Shown here: positions 13,693-21,351 of the stretch, in pieces | Numbering within the stretch: the stretch's first letter is position 1 | Layout of the letters: each line of letters begins with the position of its first letter | NCBI GenBank assembly: GCA_947169935.1 | Contig: CAMVRS010000017.1 | Span: 1-35,901 of the forward strand | Source of the DNA: an uncultured Lachnospiraceae bacterium | GTDB taxonomy: Bacteria; Bacillota; Clostridia; Lachnospirales; Lachnospiraceae | Direction of reading: 5' to 3' | DNA length: 35,901 nucleotides | Made by a program: the position numbers and the translations under genes | The notes under the pieces: generated by a model | What the model was told of the DNA's origin: nothing | What the model saw: the letters and a program-made list of their open reading frames with translations, nothing else | Database searches by the model: none

Positions 13693-15438
13693 TTATCCCT
13701 CAGCTTCTTTCCATTTATATATCCTGAAATTACCGGGCATCAGTAATACTTCTGCTTCATAACCCTTTACCAGCCTGAAACCTTCAAAACGTACTGTTTC
13801 CCTTGCGGGTATTTCATGCCCTGAAAGCACATCAACAATGGCCGATACTTTCTTTGGCGTATGGAACATTACCTTTACTGGATGGTTGTTCGGCTTTACA
13901 TAACGGTAAAGTATCATGCTGCCGTCGTCATAAGTAAAGTTTGAAAAATCTTTCCCTGTTATATATTCACCGCCGCAGAGAACTCTCTTTATCACATCTG
14001 CTGCTGCCGCAGGCATGCGGTACAGGTCGGCATTATTATCGGGAACAGCCATGGTAAAAAGCCTTCCCTTACCGTAAGTACTTCGTATGAACAGACTTGA
14101 ATGATAGTCCCCGTCTCCGCCGTTCAAATACGACCAGGACTCGTTATTACCGTGACGGATCTCCGGGAAGAATACCTTATCCATATGCTCTATGATACCT
14201 GCTCTGTCACCGGTAACCTGATAGCGGGTAACTCCAATGCTCTTTCCGCTCAAGCCCACTTCGGTAAGTCCGGCCTTGTGCAGCTCTTCCTCTGCTCCTC
14301 TTAAGAAGCCCGTAGTGATCACGGCTTCTCCGCCCTTCATTACAAAATCACTTAATTTTGAAACTACATCCGGATCTGCCAGTGAGCTCTCTGTCAGCAG
14401 TATACGCTCTGAGTTTTCGGGGAAGAAAGGCGTGGGATCCATGGGTACGCCCATCATTCCCAGCCTCATCTCCAGATGGTTCTCCCCATCGGAAGCAAAA
14501 GGTATATAAACGGGTATGCCACAGGGCGATCCCACTTTATCCATCATCCCGTCGATCTTTTTAAGCTGTATGCCCATGGCCCCTACAAAAGGATTATCGA
14601 TCAGATCGTTCCACATAAAATGCATCATTTCCTTACCGCCCGCAAAGGCCGTAAGATATGCCTGTTCCAGATATCTGTCGATGGACCAGCAGTCGTAACT
14701 GTCAAACCAGCCGCCGCCGTTCCTGCCGGGCCACGCGTTATCCATATAACGCATCAGTGAATAGCTTAAATATTCAGGCAGATGCTGGTCGGTATAGGCA
14801 GGGCTTCTGGTCTCGGTACCGGTATATGTAGCATCAAAGATATCCCTCTGCACTTCCGGAACGTATCCGGTATAATGATAGGATTCACGCCAGTTGGGAT
14901 ATTTGATCACAACCTTTATATCGGGATTTACGGCCTTCATGGGCTCTACCACAAGCTCCTTGGATACTCCCCTCATCAGCTCGCGGCGGAAATCCACCCA
15001 GCTTCTGTCTCCCTTTTCTTTTATACAGCGCTCACAGGTGCAGTTGGTAAAATAGAAATCATCCAGGATGATCTCCGGGAAAAACTGCGCTGCATACGCC
15101 GATATTTCCTTAAGACGCTCACGCATAGCTGGATCCGTATAGCAGAAAGTGCCGAAAAGCCTCTGTTTTCCCGGCTCTGCCCCTTCAAAATCATTGACTA
15201 TCGTGGTGATGCCGCCGGATACCTCAACTCCTTTTTCCTCAAAAAAGGACTTGATCATATTTATCTGACCCGCCTCTACGTCACATTCGGAGCGGTGCGT
15301 CTCAAGATAAACCTTATCCAGTCCTATATATTTTTCCAGAAAAGCATAGTCGTTGTTTAGTTTTTCTGCTGTAAAGCCGGCCGCTACCTGTGCCGGAATA
15401 TATACAACTGTTTTAAAATGATCGAAATGTTTTCCCAT
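13693..15438 (-). CDS. Glycoside-hydrolase-like protein of unknown activity
   Basis: A 581-aa protein with no signal peptide. I do not recognise a named family. Residues about 10-330 read like a (beta/alpha)8 barrel, with EIILDDFYF (D126, D127) followed by a Cys triad C133, C135, C138 that may bind metal. Residues about 340-440 resemble the glutamine-amidotransferase-like domain of beta-galactosidase-type enzymes (LADPDVVSKLSDFVMKGGEA). A small beta-rich C-terminal domain follows. This order recalls GH42-type and related sugar enzymes, but the catalytic acids cannot be assigned. The start is supported by AAGGAG seven bases upstream. It has its own probable promoter and is convergent with the DtxR gene. 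Confidence 0.7.
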   Translation of the reverse strand: MGKHFDHFKTVVYIPAQVAAGFTAEKLNNDYAFLEKYIGLDKVYLETHRSECDVEAGQINMIKSFFEEKGVEVSGGITTIVNDFEGAEPGKQRLFGTFCYTDPAMRERLKEISAYAAQFFPEIILDDFYFTNCTCERCIKEKGDRSWVDFRRELMRGVSKELVVEPMKAVNPDIKVVIKYPNWRESYHYTGYVPEVQRDIFDATYTGTETRSPAYTDQHLPEYLSYSLMRYMDNAWPGRNGGGWFDSYDCWSIDRYLEQAYLTAFAGGKEMMHFMWNDLIDNPFVGAMGIQLKKIDGMMDKVGSPCGIPVYIPFASDGENHLEMRLGMMGVPMDPTPFFPENSERILLTESSLADPDVVSKLSDFVMKGGEAVITTGFLRGAEEELHKAGLTEVGLSGKSIGVTRYQVTGDRAGIIEHMDKVFFPEIRHGNNESWSYLNGGDGDYHSSLFIRSTYGKGRLFTMAVPDNNADLYRMPAAAADVIKRVLCGGEYITGKDFSNFTYDDGSMILYRYVKPNNHPVKVMFHTPKKVSAIVDVLSGHEIPARETVRFEGFRLVKGYEAEVLLMPGNFRIYKWKEAEG

Positions 15439-15465
15439 GAGAATTCTCCTTCCGGTGGGGGGTGT

Positions 15466-15493
15466 GTTATACTGTTATATGATATGTTATCAA
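15466..15493 (-). promoter_or_regulatory. Probable promoter of the GH-like gene
   Basis: TTGATA (15493..15488), 16 bases, TATAAC (15471..15466) on the minus strand. This is about 27 bases before the ATG of the GH-like gene. Confidence 0.5.
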
Positions 15494-15541
15494 GGAAAAT
15501 AAAAAAACTCTAGTTTTGATAAAAAAATTGGATATATCTAT

Positions 15542-15574
15542 AAGATTCTTCGTCGCTTCGCTCCTCAGAATAAT
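15542..15574. repeat. Diverged relative of the palindromic repeat
   Basis: AAGATTCTTCGTCGCTTCGC followed by TCCTCAGAAT. It has the same layout as the 31-bp repeat (ATTCT...TCAGAAT arms around CGCTTCGCT) but a longer loop and changed arms. It directly abuts a terminator. Relationship is judged by eye. Confidence 0.55.
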
Positions 15575-15598
15575 AAAAAGGACCTCTCCGGTCCTTTT
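15575..15598 (-). terminator. Terminator of the DUF2225 gene
   Basis: Nine-base arms AAAAGGACC (15576-15584) and GGTCCTTTT (15590-15598) with a five-base loop and a T-run on the minus strand. It starts four bases past the DUF2225 stop codon. Confidence 0.85.
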
Positions 15599-15602
15599 GT
15601 GT

Positions 15603-16370
15603 TTATTGTTTCTTAAAACGCTCCAGCATCTCTCGCGCTCTGTTCTTCTGGGAATTGGTAGACTGTTTCGACTGCAGTATACCCGAAACCAGCCTGGTGG
15701 CGTCGCCTGTATTGCCAAAATGCCCGCAGAGGGATGCCAGAAGGAAATCCAGTGCTATCTCATTCATACCGGCTATGGGAGGCGTCTCGCTGCGGCGCGC
15801 TACCATAAAGAGCTCCATGGCACGTTTAAGGTATTTCTCTTCCATCTCGTCATACTTATCATATTTGATCCTTACGGGCCTGTTAAAGGTCTCCGGATCC
15901 CCCATTTCCTCCTTTGCTCCTCTGCAGAGCCAGGCGATCTTAAGTGATATCAGCGCCTTTTCGCTGTCATGAGCCTGTCTTACTTCCGCATTTAAGAGTG
16001 CAATTTTAAAGCGCATTAACGCCTCATCATAAGTATATATCCTCATCGCCTCCGGTATGGGCTTATAATTCTCCGCTATATGTTTGCGGAGCAGCTCCTT
16101 ATGAGGCTTGGCCAGCACGCCGAAATAGCGCTTCAGTACCGCATATCCGCAATTATTACAATGTATCACATCATATTTGATAGTATCAATATCGGTGAAA
16201 ACAGGACGCAGATCCCAGTCCTGTTTTTCCATCCTGGCCTTTCCGGTCATAACGGTAGGAATGCTCAGTTTGCTTTCGCACACCGGGCATACATAACTCT
16301 TCATAAAAATATATGTGCCTTCGTATCTTGCTCCTGGCTTTGTCTTGGGGGGCATTTCACTCAGCGCCAT
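15603..16370 (-). CDS. DUF2225-family protein
   Basis: A 255-aa protein. The N-terminal part has two CxxC pairs, C28/C31 (CPVC) and C71/C74 (CNNC), forming a probable zinc ribbon. The rest is a helical, TPR-like region (about residues 95-250). This is the pattern of DUF2225, a Firmicutes family of unknown function. The start at 16370 is supported by GAGGAG six bases upstream; an internal ATG at residue 23 lacks one. It follows the LytTR/DUF3021 pair after a 51-base gap containing an imperfect hairpin without a T-run, so co-transcription is possible. It is followed by a strong terminator. Confidence 0.82.
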   Translation of the reverse strand: MALSEMPPKTKPGARYEGTYIFMKSYVCPVCESKLSIPTVMTGKARMEKQDWDLRPVFTDIDTIKYDVIHCNNCGYAVLKRYFGVLAKPHKELLRKHIAENYKPIPEAMRIYTYDEALMRFKIALLNAEVRQAHDSEKALISLKIAWLCRGAKEEMGDPETFNRPVRIKYDKYDEMEEKYLKRAMELFMVARRSETPPIAGMNEIALDFLLASLCGHFGNTGDATRLVSGILQSKQSTNSQKNRAREMLERFKKQ

Positions 16371-16389
16371 TAACTTCTCCTCATATTCC

Positions 16390-16418
16390 GATCAGGGTCC
16401 TTTTACGTGGACCGGATC
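16390..16418 (-). other. Imperfect intercistronic hairpin
   Basis: GATC..GGTCC and GGACC..GATC arms around an eight-base loop, between the DUF3021 stop and the DUF2225 ribosome site. On the minus strand it has no T-tract, so it is not called a terminator. Confidence 0.35.
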
Positions 16419-16421
16419 ATT

Positions 16422-16904
16422 TTAATTCTGTTCTATTTTCTTAAGATTATTCAGCTGCCTGTTTAACTTCCTGAGTTCTTTACGGTATGAAAGGAAATTC
16501 ACCAGCCATATGATACCATAAACTGCCGTCATAAGCGCCAGCATGATCACAAGGGATGAAACATTCCCGGCATTATACCAGCGCAGCAAAACTCCCATTA
16601 TGAGGTAAGGTACTATACACATAAAGTAATGGATGAGCGTACATTTTAAAAGTCCCCAGCTTTCAATGCTGTATATCGCCGATCCTCCCATGCATAAAGC
16701 ACCATAGAGTCCCGTGGCGAGCATCTGCAGCGTCAGCGCTGCCATTGGGTTGCCGACTGCATCAATGAACTCCTTTGAGCATATATGATAAGCCCCGTCG
16801 GCATACCCGGCAGAAGATGTTAACGCGCTTATCAGAACTCCGGCCAGGACTCCGTATCCAAAACCGATAGATGAAAAAACTATAACCCTGTGCTTAAATT
16901 TCAT
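16422..16904 (-). CDS. DUF3021-family membrane protein
   Basis: A 160-aa protein with four hydrophobic segments (about residues 8-30, 55-78, 86-107 and 116-139) and a basic C-terminal tail (SYRKELRKLNRQLNNLKK). The layout matches DUF3021, a family almost always encoded beside a LytTR DNA-binding protein. Here the LytTR gene is 15 bases upstream and certainly in the same transcript. In such pairs the membrane protein is thought to restrain or modulate the LytTR regulator. The signal sensed is unknown. Confidence 0.85.
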   Translation of the reverse strand: MKFKHRVIVFSSIGFGYGVLAGVLISALTSSAGYADGAYHICSKEFIDAVGNPMAALTLQMLATGLYGALCMGGSAIYSIESWGLLKCTLIHYFMCIVPYLIMGVLLRWYNAGNVSSLVIMLALMTAVYGIIWLVNFLSYRKELRKLNRQLNNLKKIEQN

Positions 16905-16919
16905 ATCAACTCCCGACCT

Positions 16920-17384
16920 TTATCTGTTATTGATCAGTTTCTTGATCGCCTTAACGCAGCTCCTGGACGCCCAGGACTTGGTCCCGTTCTCAAACTCGAC
17001 GCCTATGGTTCCGGCGATATTGATATCAAAGCTTTTCACCTTATATATATTGATGATCTCCGACTGCGATATCCTTATAAACCTCGTGGGATTTAATTCT
17101 TCTTCAAGCGCCGAAAGCTTTTTTCTGTATACATAGACACCGTTCTCCGTAAGTATCATTATCTTGCGGTTCTCTGTATAGGCCCTTATGATGTCTCTCT
17201 GTGATATGAATTCCAGACCTTCTTCTCCCAAAACCGGAATGGGAGGATAAGCGCTTTCGCTGACATTTTCTATCGCATAAATTATATCTTCAACCTGTTT
17301 ATTCTTTTCTTTGGTCAGTATCTTAACCTTAGGATCGATGCAATTCTCATCAAGGATCACCTCGATATCTACCATGTTGTTCAT
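16920..17384 (-). CDS. LytTR-family DNA-binding regulator
   Basis: A 154-aa protein. The C-terminal half (about residues 60-150) is a LytTR domain: DIIRAYTENRKIMILTENGV, then RKKLSALEEEL, then FIRISQSEIINIYKVKSF, and a final basic helix. The N-terminal part has no receiver domain. The start was taken as ATG 17384, which has GGAG twelve bases upstream. An upstream in-frame ATG at 17468 would place the probable promoter inside the gene. It is paired with the DUF3021 gene. A 7-bp direct repeat with 21-base period lies upstream of its promoter and may be its own binding site. Confidence 0.85.
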   Translation of the reverse strand: MNNMVDIEVILDENCIDPKVKILTKEKNKQVEDIIYAIENVSESAYPPIPVLGEEGLEFISQRDIIRAYTENRKIMILTENGVYVYRKKLSALEEELNPTRFIRISQSEIINIYKVKSFDINIAGTIGVEFENGTKSWASRSCVKAIKKLINNR

Positions 17385-17429
17385 GCTGATCAGTTTCTCC
17401 GATTTATTTAAAAACTTCACATCTATAAT

Positions 17430-17435
17430 ATTATA
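17430..17435 (-). promoter_or_regulatory. -10 element of the LytTR operon
   Basis: TATAAT (17435..17430) on the minus strand. The -35 position has AGTGTG, far from TTGACA, as expected of an activator-dependent promoter. The predicted start is near 17423. Confidence 0.45.
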
Positions 17436-17468
17436 AACCAAAAGACGTTGCACACACTTTTTTCGCAC

Positions 17469-17496
17469 ATTCTGTCGTTTTTCATGCCTATTCTGT
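17469..17496. promoter_or_regulatory. Candidate LytTR direct-repeat site
   Basis: ATTCTGT occurs at 17469-17475 and again at 17490-17496, exactly 21 bases apart. LytTR dimers typically contact two short direct repeats on the same face about two helical turns apart. The pair sits just upstream of the weak -35, at about -46 to -73. Confidence 0.5.
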
Positions 17497-17514
17497 ATAA
17501 ATATGGTTCAAAAT

Positions 17515-17551
17515 ACCCAAAAAGGGCGGCCGGCCAATGCCGTTCGCCCTT
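17515..17551 (-). terminator. Terminator of the phosphatase gene
   Basis: Arms AAGGGCG (17522-17528) and CGCCCTT (17545-17551), with additional GGC/GCC pairing inside and a T-run on the minus strand. It lies shortly past the phosphatase stop. Confidence 0.75.
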
Positions 17552-17577
17552 CGTTGATACCTGATATAATAAACACT

Positions 17578-18333
17578 TTATACAACCAGCTCTACGGGAA
17601 ATACTTCCATGTCATCCAGACGGAGGAAAAGCGCACCGCTTTTTATACCGTTTCTGCCCATAAAGGAGCAGCCGCCGTCTATGTCGATCAGATTGCCCTG
17701 TTTATATATCTCCAGCCTGTAAAAATCCTCATCTGAAGTATAGCTGGCACGTATTCTCTGGACGGGCACATGGCCTATGATAAAGGTATAATCATAATCC
17801 TTATAGATGTCTGTTCCATGGGTAGCCCTTTCTTCGCGGAAAAGAGACTTCCAGACTATCCTCCAGGTTTCCATATAGGAAAGCTCGCGGCATTTTTTGT
17901 TCTCAAAGTCCGGGTTGTAGTAGGAATGGGTAAGGCAGAATTTCTTTCCACCCACTTCCAGGGTCTTTATCACATACCGGTTCCTGAGCCACGCCAGAAG
18001 GGCTTTCCTGCTCTTTTCCGTCAGGTCCAGATAATGGTCATAAGTAACATTTCCTCCGTTTAAGAAAAGCCACAGATCATAATCCTCGCCGTCACATGCT
18101 TCTTTACCGTCAGGATCTACTGAATTGAGCATCATGTGCTCATGATTGCCTATCAGCAGATCCATATTCTTATTTCTCTTTATACACTGGAGCAGTTTTA
18201 TCCCGTCTTCGCCTCTGTCTATAGCATCCCCGATAACATACAGCATGTCATCATCAGAGAATCCTATCTTTTTAAGCCCCTCCTTAAAGAGTTTATACTG
18301 CCCATGCAGGTCCGAAACTACATAAGTAGCCAT
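17578..18333 (-). CDS. PPP-family metallophosphoesterase
   Basis: A 251-aa protein with the bacterial PPP/calcineurin-like signature: DLHG (D8, H10), GDAIDRG (D36) and GNHE (N63, H64, E65), followed by later metal-binding histidines in the C-terminal half (SYYNPD, then IIGHVPV). These two-metal enzymes dephosphorylate proteins (PrpE, PrpA/B type) or split dinucleoside tetraphosphates. The substrate cannot be told from sequence. A GGAAG element precedes the start. It follows the C11 protease gene by 52 bases and has its own terminator, so the two may share a transcript. Confidence 0.88.
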   Translation of the reverse strand: MATYVVSDLHGQYKLFKEGLKKIGFSDDDMLYVIGDAIDRGEDGIKLLQCIKRNKNMDLLIGNHEHMMLNSVDPDGKEACDGEDYDLWLFLNGGNVTYDHYLDLTEKSRKALLAWLRNRYVIKTLEVGGKKFCLTHSYYNPDFENKKCRELSYMETWRIVWKSLFREERATHGTDIYKDYDYTFIIGHVPVQRIRASYTSDEDFYRLEIYKQGNLIDIDGGCSFMGRNGIKSGALFLRLDDMEVFPVELVV

Positions 18334-18385
18334 TATCTTCCAGCTTACCTTTCCTTATCTTTGTTGCCCTTCCCTGTAACAGGCC

Positions 18386-20539
18386 TTAGTCTTCATAGAA
18401 GCTTACTTCTCCGTCTGTTACATTGAACATCTCAAAATCAGTCAGATAATAATCACCGTAAACATCATCTATACAGAACGCATAGAGATAATCGCCGTCA
18501 TCCATGAAATTATATTCGATCTGTAAAGCGCCCTTTACGGTGAAATCATTACCATGATAGAAGAATTCCTCATCATCTCCCTCAAGCTCGAAAGCGTAGT
18601 ACAGAGGAGTTATCACATCTCCGTTCTGCAGCTTGTAGATATCCCTTGCCGCCATACCGCTTTCATCGATACCGTCCCAGGTGCCGTCTACCACTATGCT
18701 GCCATCATAGAACTGGCGCAGACGCAGGTTGGTCTCCTCACCGTTGAGTCTTATGGGAGAAGTATATACGATGTATTCATCGGTAACGTCAACTATATAG
18801 GTAGCCAGATTCTGTCCGTCGGAAAGTGAAAGCCAGTATCCGTCAAAGTTATCGCAGAATATACCCTCATCCCAGTCGGCGTTGATATCGTAGGTCTCAC
18901 CCAGCTCTATCGCATCCTCTCCGTCCTCGGAAAGCTGATAAACATAAGCATATACATCAGCAGCATAGTAGAGTCCGTCCTCATCAAGCGCAAACCAGAA
19001 GTCACCTTCGTCATCCAGTGTAGGCTCGACATCAAAAGTGATAAGTGAGCTTTCTCCGGTCTGCTCGAAGGAATCGATATAATCCCAGTAGCTGTCGTCT
19101 TCGTCTTCCTCACCCCAGTACCATTCGTCATCATCATCAAACCAGCTGCTGTCATCATAAGAAGAATAATTACCGACGCTGCCCTGTCCCTGTCTGTCGA
19201 CAAAGGAAAGGTAATAAGGGCTCACACATACATCTGCAAACATCCCCATTTCGTTGGAACCCTGAATACTTAAGGGATAATAAAGTGAAAGACCGCCGGC
19301 ATTCTTATGATCCCTGCCGTGTATCTGATATACCACAGCCTTATTCAGGGCGCTTATAACGCTCTTTGCATTTGATGAATAATCGCTGCAGGCATTAACC
19401 AGGCCAGCCAGGTCAACCATGTTGGTATAACCTTCCGACTTATTATTACCGCCGAAATTGTCGGCGCTTTCGATCCCACGGATCATGCTCGCAAGTGATG
19501 CCGCATCATTGCCGGCTTCAAATATATCCTTGGAGAAATCATTAAAGCTGGTCAGCACATCATCTATGGCTTCCAGATCTATAACGGAAAGAGTAGCCTG
19601 ATCTTCGGAATCTATCTCCTCGCACATATCATAGAAGGAATCGCATACCACCTTACCCATGGAAGCTCCGTCTGCTCCGCCCCCGGATATATGCTCGCCC
19701 ATAGCCTGATAATCCCAGCCGTATCCGGGCTCGATCTCTTCCGATCCGTACATATAGCTTGCATAAGGAGCCAGCACATTTGCTGCCTCAAGAGTGCCCA
19801 TAAGGCAGGCGTCAAAACCTATGAAATCAAAAGGCGCGGTGAGCTTATCGGAAACTGCATTAAGCGCGGTATCGATATCACGCAGGGAAAGGGAATCATC
19901 ATCATACAGCTCGTCAAAGCATACGCCGTTGATACTGCCGCTGCCGTGATCCCAGAATATCAGTCCCATATGCTCTGCGGGATACTCACTTAACGACCAT
20001 GAGAGGAAATCCTCCAGCGTTGACTCCTGTCCCATGCTGGTGATCTTTCCGGACCACGCCTCGGAAACTTCGCCGTTCTCCAGCACGAATCTTTCAAGCT
20101 TTGAGGGATCTACTATATCATTATCCCAGTCTTCGGTACCACCGGTCTGTACTACATAGCGGATGTTTCCGCCTTCGGTACCGTCGAGCATCTCCTGCAT
20201 ATCCATGGTAGCCATACCGCCGCCGCCCGACTCCAGATTGGTACCGCAGAGATATACAAGTATAGTCCAGTCACCGTTACTGCCCATACGCTTACTGCCC
20301 AGGCTTTTGCGGTCAATGGTCATCTTGCCGCTGCTGCGGTTAACGGAGAGCCTTGTAGCCAGATCGGATTCATGCTCCTTCTTTGCTGCAGGTTCCTTAT
20401 CCTCAGGCTCTTCTTTTGTTTCTACCGGTTCCGTTGTTACTTCGGGCTCTTCTGCTTCCTCGTCCCACTCATCATCCTCGCAGGCGCAAAGGCTCATAGC
20501 TGCCAGAAGTGCAAGCATCCTTACTGTCCACTTTTTCAT
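18386..20539 (-). CDS. Clostripain-family (C11) cysteine protease, lipoprotein
   Basis: A 717-aa protein. The signal peptide ends in a lipobox-like LCAC, with C20 the likely lipidated Cys. An acidic Glu/Pro-rich linker follows (about 21-60). The catalytic domain runs from DWTILVYLCGTNLES and has H198 in WDHGSG and C245 in FDACLMG, the His-Cys dyad of peptidase family C11. After about residue 430 there is an Asp/Trp/Tyr-rich stretch and a C-terminal beta-rich domain of unknown function, to residue 717. C11 enzymes cleave after Arg or Lys and often self-activate. The lipid anchor places it on the outer face of the membrane. Upstream lies another lipoprotein gene with a terminator between them, and a separate promoter is predicted. 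Confidence 0.9.
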   Translation of the reverse strand: MKKWTVRMLALLAAMSLCACEDDEWDEEAEEPEVTTEPVETKEEPEDKEPAAKKEHESDLATRLSVNRSSGKMTIDRKSLGSKRMGSNGDWTILVYLCGTNLESGGGGMATMDMQEMLDGTEGGNIRYVVQTGGTEDWDNDIVDPSKLERFVLENGEVSEAWSGKITSMGQESTLEDFLSWSLSEYPAEHMGLIFWDHGSGSINGVCFDELYDDDSLSLRDIDTALNAVSDKLTAPFDFIGFDACLMGTLEAANVLAPYASYMYGSEEIEPGYGWDYQAMGEHISGGGADGASMGKVVCDSFYDMCEEIDSEDQATLSVIDLEAIDDVLTSFNDFSKDIFEAGNDAASLASMIRGIESADNFGGNNKSEGYTNMVDLAGLVNACSDYSSNAKSVISALNKAVVYQIHGRDHKNAGGLSLYYPLSIQGSNEMGMFADVCVSPYYLSFVDRQGQGSVGNYSSYDDSSWFDDDDEWYWGEEDEDDSYWDYIDSFEQTGESSLITFDVEPTLDDEGDFWFALDEDGLYYAADVYAYVYQLSEDGEDAIELGETYDINADWDEGIFCDNFDGYWLSLSDGQNLATYIVDVTDEYIVYTSPIRLNGEETNLRLRQFYDGSIVVDGTWDGIDESGMAARDIYKLQNGDVITPLYYAFELEGDDEEFFYHGNDFTVKGALQIEYNFMDDGDYLYAFCIDDVYGDYYLTDFEMFNVTDGEVSFYED

Positions 20540-20562
20540 TTTCTCTCCCTCCCTTATACTAG

Positions 20563-20592
20563 AAAAGCGGCAGGAAATAATCTGCCGCTTTT
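20563..20592 (-). terminator. Terminator of the acidic lipoprotein gene
   Basis: Eleven-base perfect arms AAAAGCGGCAG (20563-20573) and CTGCCGCTTTT (20582-20592) with an eight-base loop, ending in T on the minus strand. It would also work on the plus strand. Confidence 0.85.
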
Positions 20593-20593
20593 A

Positions 20594-20622
20594 ACTATAC
20601 TACCAAAACTATTGTCTTACAA
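20594..20622 (-). promoter_or_regulatory. Probable promoter of the C11 protease gene
   Basis: TTGTAA (20622..20617), 17 bases, TATAGT (20599..20594). The predicted start near 20587 falls within the first arm of the terminator. Transcripts begun here would therefore lack part of that stem and escape termination. Confidence 0.45.
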
Positions 20623-20627
20623 GCTTT

Positions 20628-21167
20628 TTACTGAAGTGCGTTGTAGATCTCGTCTGCCTCAGCCTCGGTAAGACGGCCTGCTGCATAGATGTTACCCTCA
20701 TCATCTACAATGTAGATATCCTCGCCATCCTCGTAATAACCGATCTGGGTCTGGCCTACAGTTACAACAAGGTACTCGGTGCCATCATCCAGGGTAGCGT
20801 TCTCAACAACATACTCAGCGAGTACTTCGTTGGTGCCGTCGTTAACGTAAGCAACATCACCAGCTGCGCCCTCGTAGAAAGCGATCATGAAGTCGCTGCC
20901 GTTTCCGTCATTTGCATAGAAACCGTCTACGAAAGAGATGTCAGCTGCTTCCTCAACATCCTCAGCTACATCTTCTGCTGTTTCCTGAACATCCTCAGCT
21001 ACGTCTTCTGCAACATCCTCAGCTACTTCCTTAGCATCATCAACAACTTCATCTGCAGCTGCCTTTACGGAATCTGCAGTCTCTGCTGCGCCGTCATCGC
21101 TGCATCCGGCCAGAACAGCTACGCTCATTGCTCCTGCAAGTACCAGTGCTAAAAACTTCTTTTTCAT
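20628..21167 (-). CDS. Acidic lipoprotein with helical AEDV repeats
   Basis: A 179-aa protein. The signal peptide ends in LAGC, with lipidated C22. Residues about 28-75 are an Ala/Glu/Asp/Val-rich region built on repeated AEDV units, probably a long acidic helix that acts as a stalk. Residues about 76-179 form a small beta-rich domain (ISFVDGFYANDG, then later IYIVDDEGNIYA). I do not recognise the family; a surface-exposed lipoprotein is all that can be supported. It has a strong promoter, an SD (GGGAGG) and its own terminator, which suggests a well-expressed single gene. Confidence 0.82.
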   Translation of the reverse strand: MKKKFLALVLAGAMSVAVLAGCSDDGAAETADSVKAAADEVVDDAKEVAEDVAEDVAEDVQETAEDVAEDVEEAADISFVDGFYANDGNGSDFMIAFYEGAAGDVAYVNDGTNEVLAEYVVENATLDDGTEYLVVTVGQTQIGYYEDGEDIYIVDDEGNIYAAGRLTEAEADEIYNALQ

Positions 21168-21227
21168 AACTCATTTCCTCCCTTTTTTGAAAAGCTTTTT
21201 CTCTAGCTTTTTTATCTGACAGGGGGG

Positions 21228-21256
21228 ATTATAGCACCGTATTTTACCCGTATCAA
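21228..21256 (-). promoter_or_regulatory. Strong promoter of the acidic lipoprotein gene
   Basis: TTGATA (21256..21251), 17 bases, TATAAT (21233..21228) on the minus strand. The predicted start is near 21221, leaving a leader of about 54 bases with AAGGGAGG before the ATG. Confidence 0.65.
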
Positions 21257-21305
21257 TCTGAATAATTCCTAAAATATTTAACAAATTCATCCATATTATT
21301 GGCAA

Positions 21306-21351
21306 TGTTTACAAACAGGCTACATTTTATTCACATTTTGTTCACAAACAG
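21306..21351. repeat. Direct repeat TGTT(T/C)ACAAACAG
   Basis: TGTTTACAAACAG (21306-21318) and TGTTCACAAACAG (21339-21351) are 33 bases apart and match at 12 of 13 positions. They lie about 85 to 130 bases upstream of the lipoprotein transcription start. The second copy covers the stop codon of the GH36 gene. The core is nearly palindromic. This may be a regulator site, but no protein is assigned. Confidence 0.4.

Noticed and set aside
13682-13700. Hairpin AGGGAT/ATCCCT between convergent stop codons as a bidirectional terminator
   Set aside because: Only six base pairs and no T-run on either strand; too weak to call.
16390-16418. Terminator between the DUF3021 and DUF2225 genes
   Set aside because: The stem is imperfect and no T-tract follows on the minus strand; kept only as a hairpin.
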